NCBI GenBank assembly: GCA_022113835.1
Contig: JAILWY010000012.1
Span: 16,492,001-16,556,000 of the forward strand
DNA length: 64,000 nt
From: Atopsyche davidsoni
Lineage: Eukaryota > Arthropoda > Insecta > Trichoptera > Hydrobiosidae
Reading direction: 5' to 3'
The notes below the pieces were generated by a model, which saw only the letters and a program-made list of their open reading frames with translations, searched no databases and was not told where the DNA came from. Each line of letters begins with the position of its first letter. Positions within the stretch are counted from its first letter, which is position 1. Position numbers and translations under genes: made by a program. This document shows, in pieces, positions 1 to 10,861 of the stretch.

Positions 1-509
1 AGGGTGTTTTGCTCATATTTTCCCCCACACGTTCTCCATAACGAAAATAGGTAAAACCCGTGTCCGCTACGCCTGGGCCGTGGGCCGTGAGCCCCGCAAC
101 CTGCGCGCGGGAGCAGGGGAAGCCGCATGCTGGGGGACTATTATAAAAACACAAAAGAAAATAATATTTAAATTTAATTAATTTTTTTTAACGATCTGCA
201 ACCCCTGTCGTTTTTTTTTTGCACATTTTCAATAACACTTTGAAAATTAAATAATTCATCAAATCAAATTGCAGAAAAATTACAATCGTTGACTCAGATT
301 ATATATTAGAGTACTATATATAATATTTATGTTTGTATGTCTAATTTTTTTTTTCACAAAAATATGTATATACATTTATTATTGATTTTTGTGAAGGCCG
401 TCTCACAGGAAGTACGATTTTGCCTATACAGGTTTGATTGATTGATAATGATTAAGTATATTTTTTCAAATATTTAATATTGATTAAAGAAACTCTTAGA
501 AAAATATCA

Positions 510-585
510 TCGTAATTTGTGTGGGATTTGAACCCACATCCCCATTGCTTGCATGGCTGGTGCATTACTAATTATACCAACGAAT
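510..585 (-). other. tRNA-like block (tRNA pseudogene or head of a tRNA-derived SINE)
   Basis: On the minus strand a T-arm-like hairpin (GTGGG, loop TTCAAAT, CCCAC) contains a B-box match, GGTTCAAATCC. It lies about 45 bases after an A-box/D-arm-like segment (TTGGTATAATTAGTAATGC). The segments AATTCGT and ACAAATT could form an acceptor stem with one mismatch. The anticodon arm does not fold cleanly: it has extra bases and lacks the usual U33. I therefore do not call a functional tRNA. A degenerate tRNA copy or a SINE promoter fits better. Confidence 0.4.
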
Positions 586-1879
586 TACTAGTACTAGGCA
601 AGAATTTTTAACAATCATATCCTATAAATGAAACAACGTACTTATTATGCCAATGTATATACATATATTGTATAATATTAATTTCATCATAATAAATCAT
701 TAAGCGATTTTATATAAAGGACGTTATTATTGCATTATTGGAACTTTGTATACTATATGTATTATTATCGAATAAATCAAAATTAATAATTACTCTACCA
801 AACGTAAACGGTAGTCTGTGATCACATCTGATCTATTAGATAAAATACTTCAAAAAGCATGTATTATTATTGAGTTGTATATTATTTTTAAAATATATTT
901 TTTCTTCAGCAATAAAAAACGAAACTCGTAAAAAAAGTTACTCATTAATTTATTTTTTAATACGTTTATTGTGACATTAATATTTTAATAACGTCATGCA
1001 TTATATGTTGCGTTGATACAATTTTCCTAGTAAATACATTTACTTACGTTTTAAAGCAAACCCGAGGAACATACCTGTGGCTCTTTAATTGAGAGGGGTT
1101 AATACGCTACAGTAAAAAAAAAATCGATGAATTAATAATAAAATTTTCGCATTGCCATGAAGCGTGTAGTTTTCCCTTGGACCAGATATTCTGCACTTTG
1201 CAGAACTCCATAAAGTGGCTGAAGAGATTTGCCCTTGACTCTCTTTTGAATGACGCTCGAAGGTACTTATTAATGACGGCATTGCGTCCCTGCATCTCTA
1301 TGCGGAGACCATAACCTTTTAAATACGACAGCAAACTTATTCTGTGAAATTATATAATCTGAATGAAGTGTTTATAAACGGCTCATTTCTGTAAAATTCG
1401 GTGATCTCCAGTGGAAGAGTCACGAAGGCAAGCGATCAGAAATAAGCGCGGTTGTGTTCAACTGGTTAATTTTTAATTTCCACACACCACCTTACTTTTA
1501 AACATATGGTGGAAAGCGGGAGATACTATCTATCGGGGGTGTATAAACCGCTCTACTCTTTAAGAGTAGGGACCGCACGTGGAAGAGGCATACGAGTCAG
1601 TATTGCGAGTCTGTATTGTAATATTTCCGGAATTTTCTTTTTATACAAAAAATTTAAAGATGTGTGCCAAAGAAATGGTTTACGTGAAGAGTTTTCCTTT
1701 CAATTATTGAATTGATAAATAGCTCCATATTCTCTTTCGTTTTCTTCGTCGCCACGTAAAAAATAATAAAAGGTCTATACTGCAAAAAAATTGTACCATA
1801 ATCGCGATCTTAGAATTAAAGTGATTGATTCAAATGATTCGTATTTTTTTGTATTAAGTTTTGACTATGTATGTATGTT

Positions 1880-1963
1880 TAATCGTAAACCCCGATATAA
1901 GCGAATTTCACTTAACGCGATTTTTTCCGGAACGTATCCCTCGCGTAAAGCGGGGTATTACTG
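1880..1963. mobile_element. Probable terminal fragment of a pogo/mariner-like DNA transposon
   Basis: Read on the minus strand, the block begins at a TA dinucleotide followed by CAGTAATACCCCGC and continues with repeated CGCGTTAA / TTATATCGGGG-type segments. This style matches pogo-like terminal repeats, which start CAGT and contain TATAACG/CCCCG runs. Only one end is visible. No matching inverted end and no transposase frame was found nearby, so this is a relic or a solitary end. Confidence 0.4.
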
Positions 1964-2471
1964 TATTATAAATGAAGTTTTGCTAAGAATTTTTTTACGC
2001 GATAAATATAAGTATAAATTATGGAGCTTTTAGGCCTTAATTGATTAAATTTAATTAGTTCAAAATATCAAGCATTGCTTAAGTCTGACTAAGCACATGG
2101 CTCTGCACCGCATGAAGACAAATGGAATTTATTAATAATCGCTAATATAATAATAATAATTAATCAATTAATAATCGCTCTATTTAATGTCGTATACAAC
2201 AGCAAATCAAGTAAAGTTCAATGTAAATATTTCGCGCGAATTTACAACTCCCGAGTGCAAAAAAGCTCGCAACTTATTATTTTTTTGGGATCTGGACGGC
2301 GCATTTTCCTATTTGAATAGATTGACCAAACGTTCATAACAACTGTTTACTGTTTACGTCGACGCAATAACTTTGATATTTTATTTAAGTGTATTGGAAA
2401 TCTTCCTCTGCTTATAAGCGGCCCCGCGGCCCCTCGCCGCAGTCCGGAGCGGGTTTCCTCGCCCAGCCGCC

Positions 2472-2509
2472 ATGTTGCGATTGCTTTTGTTTTTGTGTAT
2501 TTTGATAAG
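2472..2509 (+). CDS. Signal-peptide exon of carboxypeptidase paralogue 1
   Basis: These 38 coding nt give ATG plus a run of Leu/Ile/Phe/Cys codons and end in phase 2 (AG|GTTTGT). Joined to the exon at 2832 they read ...CILI-S-TDAKIPPEA. The same length and phase recur in the neighbouring paralogue, which strongly supports the exon. The GTTTGT donor is atypical, so transcript evidence would settle it. Confidence 0.75.
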
Positions 2510-5500
2510 GTTTGTAAAAAAGTAAAGTTTTTCAAATCTCGGCCTGCTGGCGTTTAGCATGCAGTTCGTACGTGCGACAAGCAATGCACCCCTTAATATT
2601 AAAAAAAAAAAAAAAAAACATTTGTGAAAAAAGTGGCTGTCGGTAAAGCTCATAAAATATTATTTTAGTGTACTGCTTTTATAGCAAAAGTACACGGATT
2701 AATAGATTTTCTCACAATATAAGCACCTGTATTTTGTGTTGGGTAAATTTTGCATTCACTTCATAAAACCCACCACACCGTGTGCATTATTCCCGATACG
2801 TAAATGCTTCATACTATTATTCATATTTCAGTACCGATGCCAAGATACCCCCCGAAGCCATGGCCATAATGCGCAGGACGGGACTGATGAGCCCCATGAC
2901 GCCGGCGCCTCCGTTCGAAGAAGTCGACGAGGAAGTCAGCCAGCGCTTACTGCTGACTCCGTATATAAAAAGGAAGGAAATCGACACCGCCAGGAACCTG
3001 TCCCTGGTGGACTTCGCGCCGTTCCCCAGGAAGGTCGTCAGCCACTCCGGGTACATAACGGTGGACGAAGAAATGAACTCCAACTTGTTCTTTTGGTTCT
3101 TCCCCCACGAGCTCGGCACCGCCCCCCTGGTCCTGTGGCTCGAGGGGGGGCCCGGCATATCCATGATGAACGCAGTCATGTCCTGGATCGGACCTTTCAA
3201 AGTGGACGTGAGGACTGGAAATTTCACAGGTATGCTGGTGTATACCTGTGAAATGTCGGTTAACGACTATTCGAAAGATTAGATATCGCACATCGACCGC
3301 TGCCCTTGCTTTTCGTTTGTATATTTTTGAAGCCATTATCAGTATGCATTCATATCTTTAACATTACCCATGACAACAGATATTTTAAAAATATTGTTTG
3401 TGTGTCCTTTTCTGCTGCAGTGATAGAATATGGCGTCACTTTTTCGTCTCGGCAGCGTTAAAGGAAAGTCAAATCTGAGTAACCGTCCTTTCCTGGAGGC
3501 GTGAGGCTCGGTGGCTGGCCTCCGCACGGAGTATCAGTTCCCGTGACCGAGGCCGACTTGAGACTTGCCACGTGGCCTCGCGCCTGAACGCTTTCGAAAG
3601 CTCCTCCGCCGCGCAACGACAGGTGTTTCGCTTTCGCTTCAGCTTGACAGATGTGTGTGAGAATTATCCCAGTTCATACCTCTGAAGTACTAATTTAGTT
3701 TTTTTTTTTTTTACAGAGAATCGCAACACCTGGCATGACGCGCATTCCGTGCTGTACGTGGACAGTCCGGTCGGGGTCGGCTTCAGCTTCACGGACAGCG
3801 AGTATGGATATTCCACTTCCACCCCGCAGGTCACCGACTACATCTCTTCTATTTAGTTTTCCCTGAAGTTTGAGTAAGAAATCAATAAGTCACTATCGTA
3901 TGCCAAGACAACAACTTTTAAATTCTATAAGCTGTTAGTCACGTTTTTGTCTCATGGTAAGTACTTTTTTCAATAAGATTCAAAGTTTTTTTCAAATTTG
4001 TAAAACTATAAATTCCCAAGGCTCAAAAGAAAGTCAAAAATCTTTCATATACAGGCTCTCTGTGATATTCCATATACAACAATGCCGGTGACATCACAAG
4101 TCGGAGTCAGCCTCAGTTGCGTCTATTCGCTTCAAACCCTTGTCTACTTTTTATTTACGGTCCCTGAATTTTACTAGTAGGGTTTGTTAATTAGTAAACA
4201 ATGACGTGCAATCTGTGCAAATAATAAAGCAATGCATGGCCTAAAATTTCATGTATATTAAATGGCATTTATTTTAAGAGTATTTTCATTTTTAGATTTT
4301 TAGTCCATATTTTTGTTTTAGAAGTAAAGATAATGTTTTTTTTTTTTTTCATTTCAGGTTGCACAAAATCTTTACAAATTTTTGTTACAATTTTTTGAAC
4401 TATTTCCTGAGATGAAAGCGACTAAGTTCTTTATAGCTGGACAATCATACGGAGGAAAGACTGCTCCTGTCCTGGCAGAAACAATTCACGGGTATAATAG
4501 CCGCCCTACCGCATTCAAGATTAACCTTTCTGTGAGTACTGATCATCTGACCAACAGACCACGTCCGAGCCGTTGAGTTAACTTGAAATATTTTTCATAT
4601 TTTTGCAATATGAAGCAAAGCAAGTAGAATAAATAAATGGTAAAAGTTAAATAAAAAATGTGGTAGCAACCATCTATCATATTTGGCCAACTAAAAAAGA
4701 TTAGTGAATGTAAGTATGAAAACAACAATTGTGTAGAAGGATCCTTCAAAGATGCTCTGATGATTGTAGGCAACTTCTCTTTACAACGATCCTTGATTTT
4801 TACAGTTGGTCTGATTCAGTTCAGAGAGTTCTTGTTGTGTAGTTGTTACATCCAGGGGTTGTACTAGAGAGAGAGAGAGAAAGAGAGAGAGCGATCACTA
4901 TCGCGTCGTATTATTTATAGTGTGCTTTATCCCGGGGGGAACTGTTACTGTTGTATTTCTCCATGACTTAGTTCTTAATCTCTGTCTTTCTACGTTATGC
5001 GTTATTGTTGAGCTTTCGTCTGTGAGTGTTTCTTTCTTAATTTTAACCCTGATGGGTTACCCTGCCATTAGTAAGTAACTTAGTACTAACTCTTGATAAA
5101 TCTGTTATTATTTACAAAATATTCAATTCATAAATGTTTTTGTTTAATTGTTTTATTGTTAGGTGCTATTATCTTTTGAGAATGAAGACTATATAAAGTA
5201 AATATAGTATAAAAGGTTTATTATTGGCTAACAAATATATTTATTTTAGGGAGTAGCGCTTTGGAATGCTTTCCTAGATCCTAAAGCCACCCTGGATATC
5301 AGCGACATTGTGTACTATTTGGGACTCGTAGATGAGAAGATAGCCGCTGCCTTGAAGGATGTCTGGAATAAATATAGCAATAAGAATACTGAATATTATG
5401 ACTTGTACCTAGTAAGATTATCAATCTAAAACCCATTATAATGATTTAATTCTAACACAACTGAAGAATTACATTCCAGAATAATTTTATCTTATTTGTG

Positions 5501-6558
5501 TGTATTACATTAAATAATTATTTTCTTTCAGGCATTTCAAGAAATTTACTTTTTACTCGGAAACGCTAATGGTGACGTATCCAAATACAATTATCTTACG
5601 TATTTCCATTATAGTTTTATCTCATTTGATAAAATACCTTATTTGCGTGAAGCTGTGCACGTGGGAAACACCACTTACAAGGACGTGGGTGATAATTATG
5701 TATTTGTGGAACTGTTATTGGACATCATGGCTCCATACATGTCACCCTGGCTTGAAGTAGTTTTGAATGAATACCCGGTGCTGATGGTCAGGTGCGTGGA
5801 TTCATATACATTTCTTAGTCTTAATTAATAGATACACTTGCTTATCAAAACTTCCTATGAATGCTGATGGTTAAATATTTAAATGTGACTTGTGACTCAT
5901 TTTTACTATACCTTTTGATAAATGTTTCAAATTCTTATGAGTAGGTGCAATCATTTAGTTAAAAAATATATTTTTTTATTTGTAATTAGGTGTATCTACA
6001 TTTTGATTATATAATTTTTTCAGTGGACAGTTAGACCTGCAAGTGCCTTATACGCAGAATATGAAGGCCATCAGGAGCCTCAACTGGCGTGGTTCACATA
6101 TCTTGGATTCGGTGGAACGCAAAGTATTGAATGACACGTCTAATGCCGTAATTGGGTAATTTCTATTTTTAACAATCAAATACAGTAGTTCAAAAATATT
6201 TTGTTAATATTACTTATAAGGTATTGATTGTATCAAAATTTCTTTACTATTTCTTATAAATCTCACAGTTTTGTCTCAAATTTTGGTTAGCTCATACAAT
6301 TTAATATTATTTTTTATGTAAAATCATCAGTAGTTTTTTTATAATTTAAATATTTTTTAAAGTACCAAACATTTATTTTATATTCTCAGATACTCACGGG
6401 AAGTGCTGAATTTCACGGAAGTGTTTTTGAGGAATGCTGGGCACATTGTTTTTGAAGAGCAGGGATGGCGAGCAAAGTTTATCATGAAGTCTTTCACAAA
6501 CGGCCTTCCTTTTTTTATTTTAGAAAATGACAATAGCAAAGAATGTGAATATCCATAA
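2472..6558 (+). CDS. Secreted serine carboxypeptidase (CPVL/vitellogenic type), paralogue 1
   Basis: Peptidase family S10 enzyme, 481 aa, expected to remove C-terminal residues in the secretory/lysosomal route or outside the cell. Exons: 2472-2509, 2832-3229, 3717-3829, 4358-4531, 5250-5411, 5532-5791, 6024-6155, 6390-6558. All join in phase. Exon 1 encodes the hydrophobic leader MLRLLLFLCILI after a good CCGCC ATG context; its donor is GTTTGT. Family marks are LLLTPYI, SNLFFWFFPHE, LWLEGGPG, the nucleophile motif GQSYGGK, SGQLDLQVPYTQN (catalytic Asp) and NAGHI (catalytic His), so the triad is complete. The usual GESYAG and WLN/QGGPG motifs are altered. Exons 2-3 are GC-rich and the later exons AT-rich. 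It forms a tandem pair with the next gene. Confidence 0.9.
4866..4891. repeat. (GA)n microsatellite in a carboxypeptidase intron
   Basis: An interrupted GA run of about 26 bases between exons 4 and 5 of paralogue 1. Confidence 0.85.
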
Positions 6559-7697
6559 GTTTTAGCTGAATTGATCTGTACATAATTTTATTTACATTTT
6601 TTAAAATAATATATTTTAGACTAGTCACCTTCAGGTTACGGTAGCCTGGCTTGTAGATTCAAATCCTACGAAATTTTATATTTACTACCTTTTTAATAGT
6701 TTCATGTGTAACTTGATTCCATAAAATTATTATTAAGTACAACTGAACTAAAGCAACAATAAAAGGATTGTCTTTTTAGCACGATCCCTCATTTGGATTC
6801 TGTTTAAGCAATTTTTTTTTATTCACTTTGTATCACAAATTAGCAATAATTATTCCATTTGTTTACAAATTCTTTGAGGTGATAACGAGTCTTTAAATAT
6901 CTTTGGATGGGTTTTCATTTTGTTGAATAAAGAAAAGTCATCATGGAGTGAAATTTGCAGCAGCGATCCATAATTACATAATTGTTGTTGACGCGCATGA
7001 TGCATAAATCAAATCGCTTCATTAAAAATACCTTCAATTGAAATATCGATTTGACCCCGAGTGTTATTCAATGCAAAGTTTAAGTAAATTTAATCAATTA
7101 AAGTGATATTCTAAGTAGACTTCAGTACCTATTTCATAATTATTTAATTATTAAATTAGTTGAATGTGATAATCTTATTTACTGCTATTAAAAATCAAAT
7201 CTATTATTTTTGCACACCTGAATTTCTAATTTATCAGACTCCAGCATTTCAGGGATATTATCATAGACAGATCCACATGGTTTTCATAAAGTTTTGAATG
7301 TTTTTTGCCAAGATGAAAAACAGCCTAAATTTCCCCAAATGGTTTCAAACATGCTCAATAAACAACTGTGCTAACCACTCGACGACAAGGCAGTTCGATT
7401 GATACTGTTAAAGCTATGCTAAATTACTATTGTGTTCTATTATTTGTCTCTGAATAGGTAAATAATATTTAAAAATGCAAAATGAAAATATAGTGAAGTG
7501 TTTTATTTGTGTTAACTGCACTTCATTAATTTTAGCCACTTGATAAGTTTTTGTATAAACTAGAGCATTTGAAAATGTTAGGAACATCTGGAATAAATTT
7601 ACTAGAACTTGTATTCAAGTCAATTAGATTTTAAAATGATTCAATTGTACTCGATGAGAGCTCAGTATCCAACCTTGAGTCAACCAGCTCTCCAGTC
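6559..7697. other. Intergenic spacer between the two carboxypeptidases
   Basis: AT-rich spacer of about 1.1 kb. An AATAAA at 6758-6763, about 200 bases after the stop, is a candidate poly(A) signal for paralogue 1. The promoter of paralogue 2 should lie in the second half, but no clear core element was recognised. A T-arm-like fragment near 6640-6665 is too degenerate to call. Confidence 0.5.
6758..6763 (+). terminator. Candidate poly(A) signal, carboxypeptidase paralogue 1
   Basis: AATAAA about 200 bases after the stop codon. It is the nearest canonical hexamer in the expected place. Confidence 0.4.
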
Positions 7698-7753
7698 ATG
7701 ATGGAGTACTTCAAAATGCTGCGGATTTTGATGATTTCCTCTCTTCTTGTTGG
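7698..7753 (+). CDS. Signal-peptide exon of carboxypeptidase paralogue 2
   Basis: Three in-frame ATGs (7698, 7701, 7716) precede a hydrophobic leader. From 7716 the coding length is exactly 38 nt in phase 2, as in paralogue 1. The donor is GG|GTTCGT. The join to 8225 reads ...SSLLV-G-IHCKLDEEK. The last ATG gives the leader most like its paralogue. Confidence 0.75.
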
Positions 7754-10700
7754 GTTCGTATTTATAATTATATTAAAAGTTATTATCAATCCCATTTGAA
7801 TTTTTATACTTGTGTATTCATTTTTGGCATGCAGCATTCAATTTCTTGATGTTCGTTATTTGATGACTCTCACCCTTTTGCTGAGAAATTAAAATGGTTT
7901 CAATACATCAGTATCTAAAAGCATTCATTGGATTGATTTCCATCACAAAAGAAAGTCATCATGATTGAAGGGTAAAAAAAATATTGACCCTGGAAAGTAG
8001 AAATTAATTTATCGTCACATGATTACTTTTTACATTAAATATTTTAGAAAAATATCATAATTTTAGAAAAGCTATTAAACAAATATACAAAAAGATAATT
8101 AGGAAAATCATTTCTATATTATTGGTAAAATTACAACTTGACTATTATTATGCAAATTCCAATATTAATATGTAAAACTCACGTGTTGGTATTAAACTCA
8201 CAAAATTGGTATAAAACATTTCAGAATTCACTGTAAGTTAGATGAGGAAAAAATTGCTGTAATGAGCTTGATATATCCAAAAGACTGGTCATGTCCATTT
8301 TCCTCTGAAGAAGTAGAGGGAGATCCCGGTGAACGGCTACTTCTGACACCATATATTGAAAATGAACAGTTCAAGTTAGCAAAAAACTTATCGAAAGTGA
8401 GTCCTGGTTTGTTTCCAAATGACGCTGAGAGTTTTTCGGGGTTTATAACCATGGATAAAGAGAAGAATTCCAATCTGTTCTTCTGGTACTTTCCCCACGA
8501 AGACCCCACGGCTCCCTTGATTCTGTGGCTTGAAGGTGGCCCTGGTTTTCCTTTTATGTATTCCATCTTCAGATGGTTGGGGCCTTACCAAATAAATGAC
8601 TCAGAAGACTCGTTTATAGGTAATAAATATTTTTTTATATAATTAGACTGAAAACGAAGTTATTTCTTGCTTTAGAAAATACCAGAATACTAATGCTCCA
8701 AGAAAGTCTTTAAAAATTATTTGGTTTAGTTATAATGCATATCCTCTAGTGAAATAATGTTTTGTGTCATTTTTTATTTAAGCTGGGGGAGTAATTTAAC
8801 TGCAAGACAATTTACTGCTGCAGTTTTTTCTCACTTTCTTAAAAATTCAGTTTGTCATTTATTAAATTTGATCATATTCCAATATTACTTCTTAAATAAG
8901 AGATTGTCTATTTTACAGAAAACCCGCACACTTGGCATAATAACAACTCGGTTCTTTATATCGATAATCCCATCGGCACTGGGTTTAGTTTCACAGACAG
9001 CGAGGACGGCTACTCAACTACCACAATTCAGGTGAATATAATTGTATAAATTTATACAAAAATAGCAGAGAATGATTTAACAGCTATACAATATTATTTT
9101 TTAAATTTATTTTTTATTTTCTTTCAGTCTGCAGAAATGATATATGAATTCTTATTGCAATTTTTCCAAGTATTTCCTGAAGCGCTACAAGCGCCCTTCT
9201 ATGTTTGTGGACAATCATATGGAGGAAAGTTTGCACCGGCTACTGCGTATCTAATTCACAAAAGAAATCCCACCGCCGATTTGAAGATAAATTTGCAAGT
9301 ATGTAATATATTTTATTTTAAATACTGTATTTATAGATAAATTGAGGTTTGAAGTATATATGATTTTAAATTAATTGTGAATGGTCATGTTAAAAATCAA
9401 CCTTTCAGGGAATCTCTCTTTGGAGTTCCTTTATAGACCCAATTGCTTCGCTGGATTTGGGTGATATTCTTTATCATCTTGGATTTATAACTGATGAAGT
9501 TGCTACTGACATAAAAAAACTTTACTTGAATATAAAAGCTAAAGATGCTAACGGCACTGCAGAAAAATATGATGCCATAAAAGTAAGTGAATATAGACCT
9601 ACCCCAATATCAAGCAACGTTCCCGTACATGTTTTCATATTGAGTACAAAAGTAGTCCTATCAAACTAATAATTTTATTATTCATCAAGCCTGATGTAAG
9701 TCTTATTTTAGATGAATTGTTTTATTTCAGACATTTTTTGAAATCAACAATCTGTTTTCACAAAACGCGGGAGGTATACAAATGCACAATTTTGAGAAGC
9801 ATCTAGCAGACATGCTGAGCTTATTATCGTATCCAATGAAAACTGACGTTCGGAGGGCCTTGCACGTTGGCAACACCACCTACAATGACCTCTCATCCAT
9901 GTATTCCTACGCTGAGCTCGTGGGCGACTTTATGAGTCGAAACGCGCTGCCCTGGCTGGAAGAGTTGCTGGACCACTACCGAGTTATGATGCTGAGGTAA
10001 AATTGATTAGTGGAAGGACCCGATCGGGCCGCATTTAAAGTGTTGCGTTGCTATTGCTTATTTTCAGCCGCTAGTATGGCAGTGCACTGTATTCACATTG
10101 ATTTACTAGCAAACTTAATGCGTTTAAAGTGTTTGATAACAAATTTTGCAGGTATGTATATATTACAAATAAACTTCTTGAATATATCACATAAATAATT
10201 CTATTATTAGACAAAGTTGCTTATCCACCAATAGGCACCATGTTTGTAAGTTTTTGTGAATTAATAAAATCCTAGAATACCACTTCGTTAAAAAGTTTTT
10301 TGTAATTTACCTATATTTAACACAGCAAACGGCGGAGCCATAACGAGTTAGACACAGCGGAGTCGCTTTCTGCTCGTGGTTTTCAGCTTTTATAGCAAGC
10401 TTGAATAAGTAGCAAAAATGTTTTCATTTATTTTATAATTTTTTTTTTTATTTAATATTCATAGTGGACAGTTGGATCTTCGAACGCCGTATACTCCAAA
10501 CATAAAGGTCCTGCACAATCTGAAGTGGAGTGGTGCTGAAGACTTCAAAAATGCTAAACGTTTTTTATGGCTAGAAAATGATGATGTAGCCGGGTAAGTA
10601 CCAAAATAACTTTTAAAGCATGTAAACTATTGACTGTTACAAAATCTACAATAATAATTATTTTGCTAGAGGTAATTACAATTAAAAATCTACATTGGTA

Positions 10701-10861
10701 AAAATTACAGATATGTGAGGCATGCACGCAACTTTACCGAGATACTTCTGAGGAATACTGGCCATTTTATCATTGGTGAAGAGCCCCGAAGGGCTGAAAT
10801 CCTGATTACTTCCTTCACTCACAATATCTCAATATTCGATTGTCCTGAATGCAATGTGTAA
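7698..10861 (+). CDS. Secreted serine carboxypeptidase (CPVL/vitellogenic type), paralogue 2
   Basis: Second S10 carboxypeptidase, 484 aa from the first ATG (478 from the in-frame ATG at 7716). Exons: 7698-7753, 8225-8619, 8919-9031, 9128-9298, 9409-9582, 9731-9996, 10465-10593, 10711-10861. All intron phases match paralogue 1, and exon 3 has the identical length of 113 nt. The leader is MLRILMISSLLV with a GTTCGT donor. Marks are LLLTPYI, SNLFFWYFPHE, LWLEGGPG, NPIGTGFSFTDSE, GQSYGGK (Ser), SGQLDLRTPYTPN (Asp) and NTGHFI (His), so it looks catalytically competent. It shares the unusual Glu and Gln recognition-site changes with paralogue 1. It is AT-rich throughout, unlike the 5' part of its neighbour. 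It arose by tandem duplication and is convergent with the TM9SF2 gene. Confidence 0.9.

Larger units (their letters stand above)
1..2471. other. Intergenic/upstream AT-rich DNA, no gene recognised
   Basis: This is AT-rich sequence before the first carboxypeptidase gene. It holds a tRNA-like block near 510-585, a transposon-end-like block near 1880-1963 and a perfect 17-base palindrome at 1553-1569. Open frames here are short, lack recognisable domains and look like chance. A GC-rich patch at about 2418-2471 lies directly before the carboxypeptidase start codon and probably marks its 5' UTR and proximal promoter. Confidence 0.6.

Noticed and set aside
1553..1569. Perfect 17-base palindrome CTACTCTTTAAGAGTAG
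   Set aside because: Expected occasionally by chance, and no terminator or binding-site context was found.
2736..3251. Plus-strand open frame of 171 codons in a second frame
   Set aside because: Out-of-frame shadow of the GC-rich carboxypeptidase exon; the overlapping frame has the S10 motifs.
6640..6665. T-arm-like segment resembling a tRNA
   Set aside because: No credible D or anticodon arm and no acceptor stem.
7416..7457. Short leader-like ATG stretch as the first exon of carboxypeptidase 2
   Set aside because: It ends in an in-frame TAG at the donor and has the wrong phase. The exon at 7698-7753 fits in phase, length and sequence.
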